Below are positions 34,497 to 41,504 of a DNA stretch of 42,370 nucleotides, piece after piece. This stretch comes from Oligoflexia bacterium (GTDB lineage: Bacteria > Bdellovibrionota > UBA1018). The stretch's first letter is position 1. The number at the start of each line of letters is the position of its first letter. The stretch lies in contig CAIRTR010000151.1 in the NCBI GenBank assembly GCA_903881565.1, positions 1 to 42,370 on the forward strand, in the 5' to 3' direction. Under the pieces are notes generated by a model. The model was not told where the DNA came from and made no database searches. It saw only the letters and a program-made list of their open reading frames with translations. A program made the position numbers and the translations under genes.

Positions 34497-34527
34497 CCTC
34501 TTTAGATCTACAATAGGTCTTAAGAGG
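34497..34527. promoter_or_regulatory. Inverted-repeat operator of toxin-antitoxin pair 1
   Basis: CCTCTTTAGA (34497-34506) and TCTTAAGAGG (34518-34527) are inverted copies matching at 9 of 10 positions, 11 bases apart. The right arm overlaps the likely ribosome binding region (GAGG) nine bases before the antitoxin ATG. This fits an autoregulatory operator. Confidence 0.55.
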
Positions 34528-34536
34528 TCACGTACC

Positions 34537-34794
34537 ATGAAAGTCGCAGCCGTATCCGAACTCAAAGCAAAACTGGCAAAGTTTTTGCGCCTAGTCAAAG
34601 CAGGGGAGGAAATCGAGATTCAAGACCGGGGCGTTCCCGTGGCGATTCTCTCTGCCAAGAAAAGTTCGTTGCCCTTGGGTACTGTTGCGCCTCGAAAAGC
34701 GCCCTCAAGGCTCGCATCCCTGCATTTTTCCGTTAAATTAGATCCTCACGTCGATGTTGTTGACGTCCTTATGCAGGACCGAAAAAAACGATGA
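34537..34794 (+). CDS. Antitoxin of the Phd/YefM family (pair 1)
   Basis: An 85-residue antitoxin. The start is the ATG at 34537 giving 'MKVAAVSELKAKLAKFLRLV', the usual Phd/YefM DNA-binding opening, followed by 'GEEIEIQDRGVPVAILSAK'. The C-terminal 30 residues ('HFSVKLDPHVDVVDVLMQ') should wrap the toxin. Its stop overlaps the PIN toxin start by four bases (ATGA), the standard arrangement. In these systems the antitoxin, alone or with the toxin, binds the upstream operator and represses the pair. Confidence 0.9.
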   Translation: MKVAAVSELKAKLAKFLRLVKAGEEIEIQDRGVPVAILSAKKSSLPLGTVAPRKAPSRLASLHFSVKLDPHVDVVDVLMQDRKKR

Positions 34795-35219
34795 TCGCTT
34801 ATCTGGATTCATCGGTACTGCTCAGGGTGTTGTTAAACCAGCCCAAAGCGCTCATTAATTTCGCTGATCTTAAAAGGCCTGTTGCCAGCAAACTCCTAAA
34901 GCCTGAATGCCTGCGGAGCTTAGATCGTCTTCGCATCCAAGGTCATTTAAACGAGGCTCAGTTTTTAAGTGCTAGTGAAGAACTCTACGATGCCCTGGAC
35001 TCTGTCGAATTTATCGAGATTGATAATCGCGTTTTGGATCGAGTGGGTTCGAGTTTCCCGCTGGCCCTGGGAACGCTGGACGCGGTTCATCTGGCCTCGG
35101 CCATCGTGTGGCGAGAGAGCTTTGGCCATGATTTGAAGTTCTTGACCCATGACGAGGAGCTTGGCAAGGTGGCGAAGGCCTTGGGGTTTCAGGTATTTGG
35201 GTGTGCCTGGGGGGCTTAG
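34791..35219 (+). CDS. PIN-domain toxin, VapC-like (pair 1)
   Basis: A 142-residue PIN ribonuclease. The four acidic residues are in 'AYLDSSVLLRVLL' (D6), 'KLLKPECLRSL' (E), 'LGTLDAVHLASAI' (D) and 'FLTHDEELGKVAKALGF' (D), all in place. VapC toxins cut tRNA or rRNA when freed from the antitoxin. The length is typical. Translation is coupled to the antitoxin gene by a 4-base overlap. Confidence 0.92.
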   Translation: MIAYLDSSVLLRVLLNQPKALINFADLKRPVASKLLKPECLRSLDRLRIQGHLNEAQFLSASEELYDALDSVEFIEIDNRVLDRVGSSFPLALGTLDAVHLASAIVWRESFGHDLKFLTHDEELGKVAKALGFQVFGCAWGA

Positions 35220-35267
35220 TTTTGGCTTGGCCTTGGGTCTGATAAGAAGTATTATGTAAACTGATAG

Positions 35268-35693
35268 CTAGACGGGGAGAATTCGGACGAACCCTGCTTC
35301 TCCATAGGCTTTAATTCTCGAATCATCGGTCACCAAAACTGCCCCCATTTTTCTTGCGGTTGCGACCAAAATCCGATCTGCGGGATCGCCGTGAAACTCC
35401 CCTGGCAGCCGCGTGCTCTCAACTGAGATTGCGGGCAGCAAAGGCGCAAGAGAGATCCCCGGTGCCGCCAACGCCTGCTCCACCCAGTCCAAGCAAGACA
35501 TTGGAAAAGTTAAACGTTGTTTAGCCTCCAGCATGGCGACCTCCCAAACGGAGATCGCGGCAACTTTCAAGGAATTTGCTTTTGAAGCTTTCTCAATGAC
35601 CGCAAGACTTTTTGAATGCGCTAGTCTTTGGTTTCCACCAATGAGCCAAATCCAAACATGAGTATCCAGAAGTATAAGATCAGTTTTCGACAT
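35268..35693 (-). CDS. PIN-domain toxin, VapC-like (pair 2)
   Basis: A 141-residue PIN protein. The start is put at the ATG giving 'MSKTDLILLDTHVWIWLIGG', overlapping the antitoxin stop by 14 bases; a longer frame starts at 35720. Acidic residues: D in 'LLDTHVWIW', E in 'ISVWEVAML', D in 'GDPADRILVATA' and D in 'LVTDDSRI'. The 'DTHVWIWL' and 'PADRILVATA' forms mark the PIN subgroup commonly paired with Phd-type antitoxins. This pair runs opposite to pair 1, and the two toxins converge with about 48 bases between them. Confidence 0.92.
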   Translation of the reverse strand: MSKTDLILLDTHVWIWLIGGNQRLAHSKSLAVIEKASKANSLKVAAISVWEVAMLEAKQRLTFPMSCLDWVEQALAAPGISLAPLLPAISVESTRLPGEFHGDPADRILVATARKMGAVLVTDDSRIKAYGEAGFVRILPV

Positions 35694-35910
35694 CCCACTT
35701 CTCTCCGATCGGCCCAACAATGTCTCCGTGAATTGATACCGAGTCTTTTAGAAAACCAAAAACAGATGGCGTGCGTTCATCCCCGTCAACGGGAACGAGC
35801 TTGGCAACGGGCTTGCCGTACTTGGTCACGGTCACTTCTTCATGGTTCTTCTGAATATCGTCCATGATGCTCAAACACTTGGCTTTGAATTTTCCAGCAG
35901 CGATTTTCAT
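35680..35910 (-). CDS. Antitoxin of the Phd/YefM family (pair 2)
   Basis: A 76-residue antitoxin with the usual opening 'MKIAAGKFKAKCLSIMDDI' and 'EEVTVTKYGKPVAKLVPV'. The C-terminal part 'GFLKDSVSIHGDIVGPIGE' is the toxin-binding tail, of a form common in partners of the PIN subgroup seen here. Its promoter lies in the 170-base divergent region shared with the MazF pair. The stop overlaps the toxin gene. Confidence 0.92.
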   Translation of the reverse strand: MKIAAGKFKAKCLSIMDDIQKNHEEVTVTKYGKPVAKLVPVDGDERTPSVFGFLKDSVSIHGDIVGPIGEKWDVEN

Positions 35911-35937
35911 AACGACTCATACCTGCTTTCGTTAATA

Positions 35938-35966
35938 ATGGTATCATGGTCATAACTAATGGTCAA
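35938..35966 (-). promoter_or_regulatory. Candidate promoter of toxin-antitoxin pair 2
   Basis: Read on the minus strand: TTGACC (35966-35961), 17-base spacer, TACCAT (35943-35938), about 30 bases before the antitoxin start. Boxes are 5/6 and 4/6 matches to consensus. The area is AT-rich and has ATGGTC repeated. Confidence 0.45.
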
Positions 35967-35997
35967 GATATTAATGTTAAGATATCCATCGGTATTA

Positions 35998-36013
35998 CCT
36001 GTATCGAGACAGG
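35998..36013. repeat. Palindromic repeat, copy 1 (CCTGTATCGAGACAGG)
   Basis: A 16-base near-perfect palindrome between divergent toxin-antitoxin pairs 2 and 3. It matches the palindrome at 40684-40699 in 15 of 16 bases, and the flank also matches in part (TCG.A.TCC after the right arm). See findings for the possible REP link. Confidence 0.7.
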
Positions 36014-36047
36014 CTCGCAGTCCGCTTTACATGGGGTATATTCATAG

Positions 36048-36065
36048 ATATACTCATAAGTATAT
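36048..36065. promoter_or_regulatory. Inverted-repeat operator of the mazF pair
   Basis: ATATACT-CATA-AGTATAT, a perfect 7-base inverted repeat, 15 bases before the antitoxin ATG and next to the AAGGAG ribosome binding site. A partial copy (TATATTCATAGATATA) lies just upstream. It probably holds both the -10 and the operator for the antitoxin. Confidence 0.55.
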
Positions 36066-36080
36066 AAGGAGCTCGCACGC

Positions 36081-36317
36081 ATGGGCAAACCCCTCATGAT
36101 TCAACCCGAAGATGACAAGCGAATCGAAGCCCTAAAAGGAAAACTCGGCACTAAGACTAAAGTCGATGTGGTGCGTGCGGGACTCACCCTCCTGGAAGCT
36201 GAAACTGAAAAGCATGAACGAATCAAGCGCTGGATAAAAGCGGCGAAACTTGTCGCGAAAGAAAGCGCTGAAGTGAATGAAGAGTTTCGTCACGCTTCAT
36301 TGCTTAAGAAAATATGA
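36081..36317 (+). CDS. Ribbon-helix-helix-like antitoxin (pair 3, with MazF)
   Basis: A 78-residue protein. The N-terminal 'LMIQPEDDKRIEALKGKLGT' followed by 'KTKVDVVRAGLTLLEAETEK' resembles a ribbon-helix-helix DNA-binding domain, and the C-terminal helix ('RWIKAAKLVAKESAEVNEEF') would bind the toxin. It ends 10 bases before the MazF start. AAGGAG is about 10 bases upstream of the ATG. RHH rather than the canonical AbrB-type MazE is a common MazF partner in many phyla. Confidence 0.85.
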   Translation: MGKPLMIQPEDDKRIEALKGKLGTKTKVDVVRAGLTLLEAETEKHERIKRWIKAAKLVAKESAEVNEEFRHASLLKKI

Positions 36318-36327
36318 TCAAAAAACT

Positions 36328-36687
36328 ATGACAACACTCTTACCAAAGCGTTGGCACCTTTACGTCGTAGACCTTGAACCTCGTGTCGGCACAAAGCCCG
36401 GCAAGCAACGACCCTGTCTTGCGATTCAACCCTCAGAGTTTTCCGAAGCCGGTCTGGGCAGCACAGTGGTGCTTCCCCTCACCACCCAGACGCGAATTTC
36501 GGATGCCTATCCCCTGCGCGTAAAGTTTCCAGCGGGGACATGCGGACTTGAAAAAGAGAGCGAAGCATTGGTGGATCAAATTCTCGCTTGGGACAATACA
36601 CTTTTTCGCAAAGAGCTTGGCGAGCTGCCTGTCGCGTTACAGGAACAAGTGAAGCGCGCGCTTATGGATTTTTTGGATCTGAGCTGA
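36328..36687 (+). CDS. MazF/PemK family endoribonuclease toxin (pair 3)
   Basis: A 119-residue MazF-like toxin. The ATG at 36328 is used. Family segments: 'RWHLYVVDLEPRVGTKPGKQ' then 'RPCLAIQ' (the usual GxxxKxRP), 'STVVLPLTTQ', 'ALVDQILAWDNTLFRKELGE' matching the 'vdQi..id..rl...lG' end of the fold. MazF cuts single-stranded RNA at short motifs. It is followed tail to tail by the kinase gene on the other strand, with only three bases between the stops. Confidence 0.92.
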   Translation: MTTLLPKRWHLYVVDLEPRVGTKPGKQRPCLAIQPSEFSEAGLGSTVVLPLTTQTRISDAYPLRVKFPAGTCGLEKESEALVDQILAWDNTLFRKELGELPVALQEQVKRALMDFLDLS

Positions 36688-36690
36688 GTC

Positions 36691-38529
36691 CTAGCTCTGT
36701 ACTTTCGGGAGCGTAAACTTAAACACTGCTCCCGCCCCCACCGAACTCGTAACCGTGATCTCGCCCTTGTGCCGCTGCACAATCTTTTGGACCACGGATA
36801 ATCCGATCCCGGTGCCTTCATACTCTTCTTTTGAGTGCAGCCTGCGAAACGGCTCAAAAATCACATCGGCTTGCTCCTGGGGAAAACCAATGCCGTTATC
36901 CGCAATCGAAACCTCATAGAAACCAGCCGAAATATCCTTAACCTCAACACGCACTACCGGCGGCTCGCCCGGTTTTGAAAATTTAAGCGCGTTGCCCATG
37001 AGGTTTTGAAACAACTGATGCATCTGCCTGCGATCCGCCGTCACCTTGGGAAACTCGCCCACGGCCTCAAGCGTGCCGTTCGTGCTTTGCACGCGCGCCT
37101 GCAAGTCGTCGCGCACGTTTCTGAAAATGCGCCCGAGATCGACTTCTTCCATCGGGCTTTTTTCGCGGCCCACGCGCGAATACTGGAGCAACGCCTCGAT
37201 GAGGCCCTTCATGCGAAGGCTCGCCTTTTTGATGCGCACAAAATAGTTCTGACCCTGTTCATCGAGTTTGTCCGAATACTTGGTACTGATCACATCCCCA
37301 AACGAAATAATCGTACGAAGCGGCTCCTGCAGGTCATGAGACGCAACATAGGCAAACTGCTCAAGCTCACGATTTGAGCGCTCAAGTTCGATTTTCATCT
37401 TATCCAGCTCATCGCGCGAAGCCGTAACCTCTTTGAGGCGCCCGATCATCTGGTCAAAAGAGCGGGCAAAATGGCCAATCTCGTCACGGCCCGAGTGTCC
37501 GATTCGAAAGTCGAAGTTCCCCTCCCCGACCACTTTGGCGGCGTGTTCAAGCTTTGCAAGCGGTGCGAGAATGCCACGCGAAAAGGGGATGGAAATTAGA
37601 ATCACGAGGAAAATAGTCACGAAAATAATGAGGATCATGAGGTTTCGAAGGAGCGTGATCGGGCGATATGCCTCAGCCTCGTCAATCTTGCTCACCAATC
37701 CCCAATTTAGAGTTGGGACAAAACGCCAAGCTGCGATCACAGGCTTGCCACGATAATCAAGCTGCAGACCGCTGCCGGTCTCGCCTGCGATGGCTCTTTG
37801 AATGGCGCCCGCGATCTGGCCGCCCGCAAGAGGAACCTTAAATTCAAAGGGACCAAAGCGGCTGTTTCGGAGCCGATTCATGAAGACAATGTCTGAGCCC
37901 TCTTTTGTCGCAATTAAGGTTTCACCCGTCTCGCCCAGGCCCGAGAGATCCTGGATGAAGGAGAAAACATGCTCCATCGAAACCTTCATGGCGACGACGC
38001 CCACAAACTTTGCGTTTTCAAGAACCGGCGCCCAGTAGAAGCAGAAAAAGCTCCCGGCTTCTTTGAAGATATAGCCAAAAACTCGGCCCTGTTTGGCGCG
38101 GGTCAGGAGTTCTTGATCAAGCACTCCGCCCACGCGATAATGCTCATCACTCTCCCCTACCATGGCGCGAATGCGGCCCTCGCCATCGGTGACCAGGATC
38201 TCGCGGTAAAACTTCTTTTCGTGAAACAAGGCGGCGAAATCCCGATCCATCACTTTTTTAGATTCAAGGGCCGCTTTGGGGTTTGCCCGAAAAGTTCCAA
38301 GAAACGTGAAAACGCTATGACCTTGGGCAATGGCGGAGAGGTCCTGCCTGACGTCCGAGAAGAACCACTGGATCTGCTTTTCTTTGGCCTCGGCGATGTG
38401 ACTTAAGCTCATGGCAATGGTAGTGGCGAGCTCCTTTTTGGCATTTGAAAAAAACAGGTATGAGGCTGCAATCAAGGGAAAAATACTTAAAAAGAGCCAT
38501 ACGATAACGAGTCGGTTGCGGATCTTCAT
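36691..38529 (-). CDS. Membrane histidine kinase: dCache-like sensor, HAMP, HisKA, HATPase
   Basis: A 612-residue sensor kinase. The ATG at 38529 overlaps the stop of the upstream hybrid kinase gene (ATGA). Transmembrane helix 1 is 'LVIVWLFLSIFPLIAASYLF' (8-27), then a periplasmic Cache-like domain (about 35-285), transmembrane helix 2 'NLMILIIFVTIFLVILIS' (296-313), HAMP (about 315-370), and a coiled coil. HisKA has H398 in 'YVASHDLQEPLRTI', a form typical of phytochrome-type kinases that work with Rcp1-like regulators. HATPase motifs are 'NLMGNALKF', 'DNGIGF' and 'EGTGIGLSVVQ'. No REC domain of its own, so it likely phosphorylates the regulators in the same operon. Confidence 0.93.
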   Translation of the reverse strand: MKIRNRLVIVWLFLSIFPLIAASYLFFSNAKKELATTIAMSLSHIAEAKEKQIQWFFSDVRQDLSAIAQGHSVFTFLGTFRANPKAALESKKVMDRDFAALFHEKKFYREILVTDGEGRIRAMVGESDEHYRVGGVLDQELLTRAKQGRVFGYIFKEAGSFFCFYWAPVLENAKFVGVVAMKVSMEHVFSFIQDLSGLGETGETLIATKEGSDIVFMNRLRNSRFGPFEFKVPLAGGQIAGAIQRAIAGETGSGLQLDYRGKPVIAAWRFVPTLNWGLVSKIDEAEAYRPITLLRNLMILIIFVTIFLVILISIPFSRGILAPLAKLEHAAKVVGEGNFDFRIGHSGRDEIGHFARSFDQMIGRLKEVTASRDELDKMKIELERSNRELEQFAYVASHDLQEPLRTIISFGDVISTKYSDKLDEQGQNYFVRIKKASLRMKGLIEALLQYSRVGREKSPMEEVDLGRIFRNVRDDLQARVQSTNGTLEAVGEFPKVTADRRQMHQLFQNLMGNALKFSKPGEPPVVRVEVKDISAGFYEVSIADNGIGFPQEQADVIFEPFRRLHSKEEYEGTGIGLSVVQKIVQRHKGEITVTSSVGAGAVFKFTLPKVQS

Positions 38530-40055
38530 GAGCTTCCCAATACCGCCTCTAAGAATCTTTTGCGCCCGATGGGTTTCACCAGGAACTGACTCACCTTGCA
38601 TTCGTCAGCGCGCGCTTTGACGCTCGCTTCGGTATCGCCGGTGAGAAGAATGATCAGGGCGGGCTTGGCTTTTAGCGATGCTTCGTGCGCGCGGATCGCT
38701 GCTGCGGCGTCGATCCCGGTCATCTCCGGCATTTGATTGTCCAAGATCACAATCTCGTGCTGCGACTTTTTGAAGAGCTCAAAGGCAAGGCGGCCGTTTT
38801 CGGCCGTATCCAATCTGGGCTCGGCAACTCTGAGATAGGCGCCATAAAGCATGAGGCTTTCGGGTGAGTCATCGGCGATGAGAATTTTTTTACCCTTAAG
38901 AGAAGTGAAATCAAAATCCTTGGCTTGATCGGATTTTTCGCGGGCGCTCTGCTCTACGGTAGGTTGAGCGGCCGTCTCGAGAGGCAGCGAAAAGGAGAAG
39001 ACAGCGCCGATTTCGGCCCTGTTTTGCGCCGCAATCTCGCCCCCCATGAGGGTCACGAGTTTTTTACAGATCGCCAAGCCCAATCCCGTACCGCCGAACT
39101 CTTTGGTGGTATTGAGGCCACCTTGTTCAAAGGGCGTGAAGAGTTTGTCTTGGAGTTTGAGATCGATCCCCTTGCCGCTGTCTTCAACGGCAAAGAGGAT
39201 GCGCTTGCCATCTGGCGCGCGCGTGACCGAGAGGGCTACGAAACCCCGATGGGTAAATTTGATGGCATTCCCCAGGAGGTTGAAAATGACCTGTCTGATT
39301 TTGCGGCCGTCACCTTTGACGAATTCTGGGATGTCAGGACCGAGCACTTGCTTAAGCTCCAGGCCCTTACCGAGCGCTTTGGTTTGAAAAATCTCAAACG
39401 CGGTTTTGAGAAGAAGATGCAGATTGAAGGGAGTTTCTTCAAGTTCAAGCTTTCCGGCTTCAATCTTGGAGAGATCCAAGATGTCGTCCAACAGATCCTT
39501 GATCGTGCCGCCCGTGCGGCCCATGAGTTCCAGGTACTGTTCGAGATCTTTATTCTTGTTTTCTTTTTGCAGGATCTCCAAGAAACCCAGTAACACATTC
39601 AGCGGCGTGCGAATCTCGTGACTGACTTGCGCGACATAGGCCGACTTGTTTTCAGAGCCTTGGACAAGGCGCAGTTCAATTTGTTTACGAATAGTGGCGG
39701 ACAAAATACAGCGGCAGAGGGCTTCGGACGAGATGACTCCTTTGATGAGGCAGTCATGGGCGCCTGAGCTAACCACTTGTTTGAAGGCCATGGGATCCTG
39801 ATTGCCCGAGAGCACGAGCAGCGGAATATGCGGCACTTGTGCGTAGATATTAAGGACCGTCTCGGGACCTTTGGAGTCCGGGAGACCTAGGTCACATACA
39901 ATAATGTCTGCGTTAGCGAACGCGGCTTTACCCTCGGCGAAGGATTTGGCGCGCGTGATCTCGAAGGGGTCAGGGAAATCTTTTTCCACCATCCGCTCAA
40001 AGAGATCGGCATCGTCGTCATTATCCTCCAAAAGTAAAATTCGAAGTTTCTTCAA
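38526..40055 (-). CDS. Soluble hybrid histidine kinase, REC-HisKA-HATPase-REC
   Basis: A 509-residue cytoplasmic protein. The N-terminal REC domain has 'LLLEDNDDDADLF' and phospho-acceptor Asp in 'IIVCDLGLPDSKG'. HisKA has H in '[16 protein letters not shown]'. HATPase shows 'NLLGNAIKFTH', 'EDSGKGID' and 'GGTGLGLAICKKL'. The C-terminal REC has 'ILIADDSPESLML', Asp in 'VILDNQMPEMTG' and 'FLVKPIG'. All phosphorylation residues are present. It has no membrane helix; input probably arrives through its first REC from the membrane kinase next to it, a multi-step phosphorelay. It is the middle gene of the minus-strand operon. Confidence 0.93.
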   Translation of the reverse strand: MKKLRILLLEDNDDDADLFERMVEKDFPDPFEITRAKSFAEGKAAFANADIIVCDLGLPDSKGPETVLNIYAQVPHIPLLVLSGNQDPMAFKQVVSSGAHDCLIKGVISSEALCRCILSATIRKQIELRLVQGSENKSAYVAQVSHEIRTPLNVLLGFLEILQKENKNKDLEQYLELMGRTGGTIKDLLDDILDLSKIEAGKLELEETPFNLHLLLKTAFEIFQTKALGKGLELKQVLGPDIPEFVKGDGRKIRQVIFNLLGNAIKFTHRGFVALSVTRAPDGKRILFAVEDSGKGIDLKLQDKLFTPFEQGGLNTTKEFGGTGLGLAICKKLVTLMGGEIAAQNRAEIGAVFSFSLPLETAAQPTVEQSAREKSDQAKDFDFTSLKGKKILIADDSPESLMLYGAYLRVAEPRLDTAENGRLAFELFKKSQHEIVILDNQMPEMTGIDAAAAIRAHEASLKAKPALIILLTGDTEASVKARADECKVSQFLVKPIGRKRFLEAVLGSS

Positions 40056-40061
40056 AAACCC

Positions 40062-40535
40062 CTACCCCTTCCTTGGTAATTCAACGAGGTCTAACCAATA
40101 GGTTTTGAACTGCCGGATCATCTCGACAAAATCCGAATTCTCGGCCGGTTTGCGAATATAGGAACTAACGCCTAGGTCATAGCTTTGGAGAATATCTTCG
40201 TCAGCCGCAGAAGTCGTCAGCACAATCACCGGGATTCGCTTGAGCACCGGATCGGCTTTGATCAGGCCCAAGGCGGTTTTGCCATTCATGCGAGGCATGT
40301 TCAGATCCAGAAGAATGAGTTGGGGGAAGGGGTATTTGATATCGTCATTATACTCCCCTTTTCGCTGAAGATAATCCAACAACTCTTGGCCGTCTTTGAC
40401 CCAGTAGAGCGGGTTGAGAATTTTGTTTTCTTCGAAGGCGAGCTTGGTCAGGAGATAATCGTCTTCATTGTCTTCGGCGATCACGATGGCGACGGAGCGT
40501 TGATTTTGCGCGTTTTGGCTTCTCTCAAGAGGCAT
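40062..40535 (-). CDS. Single-domain response regulator (Rcp1-like)
   Basis: A 157-residue regulator made of one REC domain. The acidic pocket is in 'IVIAEDNEDDYLL', the phospho-acceptor Asp in 'LILLDLNMPRMNG', the Thr/Ser in 'PVIVLTTSAADEDI' and the Lys in 'SYIRKPAENSDF'. The double 'NEDDY' and long loop 'LLDYLQRKGEYNDDIKYPFP' are typical of Rcp1-type partners of phytochrome-like kinases. It has no output domain, so it acts by protein contact or as a phosphate shuttle. The start could be 40535 or 40565; neither has a good ribosome binding site. It is first in the operon, seven bases before the hybrid kinase. Confidence 0.9.
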   Translation of the reverse strand: MPLERSQNAQNQRSVAIVIAEDNEDDYLLTKLAFEENKILNPLYWVKDGQELLDYLQRKGEYNDDIKYPFPQLILLDLNMPRMNGKTALGLIKADPVLKRIPVIVLTTSAADEDILQSYDLGVSSYIRKPAENSDFVEMIRQFKTYWLDLVELPRKG

Positions 40536-40584
40536 GGATCTTTTTATTGTCACTCTGAATGGCATTTATTAAAACGAAAAAGAC

Positions 40585-40596
40585 CTCGCGCGCGAG
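40585..40596. repeat. 12-base palindrome CTCGCGCGCGAG
   Basis: A perfect palindrome upstream of the response regulator gene. It could be a binding site for a regulator of the kinase operon, or a transcript hairpin. The rest of 40566-40803 holds no gene I can support apart from the sites listed. Confidence 0.4.
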
Positions 40597-40683
40597 CCTG
40601 CTTTGGAATTAGTGCAAGCGGCCTGGGCAAAGCAGCCCTTTAGGGGGCGAAAGGCGCCAATAAAATGGCGAAGTCCCGAATCG

Positions 40684-40699
40684 CCTGTATCGATACAGG
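40684..40699. repeat. Palindromic repeat, copy 2 (CCTGTATCGATACAGG)
   Basis: A perfect 16-base palindrome upstream of toxin-antitoxin pair 4, the second copy of the element at 35998-36013. A smaller inverted repeat (GGCGA/TCGCC, 40667-40685) abuts it, and on the minus strand a GGAG lies a few bases to its 5' side. Confidence 0.75.
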
Positions 40700-40784
40700 T
40701 CGTACTCCATGTGCATCTATTCAAAGTAGCGATTTACCATCGCAAAAAGGATGCCTTACACAAGGTCTTGCCAAAGGCTAAATA

Positions 40785-40805
40785 AATAGCTATATTAATA
40801 GCTAT
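40785..40805. promoter_or_regulatory. Double palindromic operator of toxin-antitoxin pair 4
   Basis: Two copies of AATAGCTAT (40785-40793 and 40797-40805), each containing the self-palindrome ATAGCTAT, 12 bases apart centre to centre. The second covers the antitoxin start codon. This is the arrangement of a two-site Phd operator, able to repress transcription and block translation start. Confidence 0.6.
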
Positions 40806-41052
40806 GAAAGTGAGCATTGCGGAGGCCCGCGCCAATCTTTCCAAACTCCTTCACGCGGCCGGCCAGGGCAAGGAGGTCATCATTACTGATCACAACGAGC
40901 CAAAGTTCCGCGTTGTCCCGATCGAGCCCGCGTTTCCTCTGCCGCCTGAAGGAAATTACGACAAATTCATGAAGGAATTTCGTCCAATCCGTCAGAAGAA
41001 GTCGGCGAAAGCGGGCGCGGAAATGATCCGTGAAGAGCGAGACGAGCGTTGA
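40804..41052 (+). CDS. Antitoxin of the Phd/YefM family (pair 4)
   Basis: An 82-residue antitoxin with 'MKVSIAEARANLSKLLHAAG' and 'KEVIITDHNEPKFRVVPIEP', the Phd/YefM DNA-binding domain, then a toxin-binding tail 'YDKFMKEFRPIR' with a charged end. The start codon lies within the second operator half, and there is no normal ribosome binding site; the mRNA leader must be very short or unusual. The stop overlaps the toxin TTG start (TTGA). Confidence 0.92.
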   Translation: MKVSIAEARANLSKLLHAAGQGKEVIITDHNEPKFRVVPIEPAFPLPPEGNYDKFMKEFRPIRQKKSAKAGAEMIREERDER

Positions 41053-41504
41053 CCGCGTACTTTTGGGACAGCTCGGCGCTGGCGGCACTTCTTTTCGACG
41101 AACGATTTAGCCCCGCGGTGCGCGAATACAATCGAGCACATAAAGCCATTCGAGGCTACGTCTCCTTCTTTTCTGAGCTGGAGATGGAGTCTGTGTTTCA
41201 GCGAAAAATCAATCGAGGTGACGTCGAGGCCGGTGACCGTGAGGAGTATCGCTCCCTCGTTCGCGGCCTGCTTTCCAATATGGTTGTCCTGAATACGGAT
41301 GGACCTTCGGTAGAACAGGCACGCCGCCTGATCAGCGAATATTCGCTGCGTGCGGCGGATGCGCTTCAGCTCGCCGCCGCCAGAGCCCTTCTTGTGCGCT
41401 TTGACCGTGTTGAGTTTTTAACGTTCGACGAGAAGCTAAATCGTACGGCGCGGGCCGAGGGGTTAGGCACGCCCTTCCTCGGAAAGGGTGTGGTTTCTTC
41501 TTAA
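41049..41504 (+). CDS. PIN-domain toxin, VapC-like (pair 4)
   Basis: A 151-residue PIN ribonuclease beginning with a TTG that overlaps the antitoxin stop. Acidic residues: D in 'AYFWDSSALAALLFDE', E in 'FFSELEMESVF', D in 'LRAADALQLAAARAL' and D in 'FLTFDEKLNRTARAEGL'. All are present, so it should be active. The rare start codon fits the usual need to make less toxin than antitoxin. Confidence 0.92.
   Translation: MTAYFWDSSALAALLFDERFSPAVREYNRAHKAIRGYVSFFSELEMESVFQRKINRGDVEAGDREEYRSLVRGLLSNMVVLNTDGPSVEQARRLISEYSLRAADALQLAAARALLVRFDRVEFLTFDEKLNRTARAEGLGTPFLGKGVVSS

Noticed and set aside
34497-41504. CRISPR array or integron attC array among the toxin-antitoxin genes
   Set aside because: Only two copies of the palindrome exist, with no regular spacing, no integrase gene in the window and no attC-type core sites.
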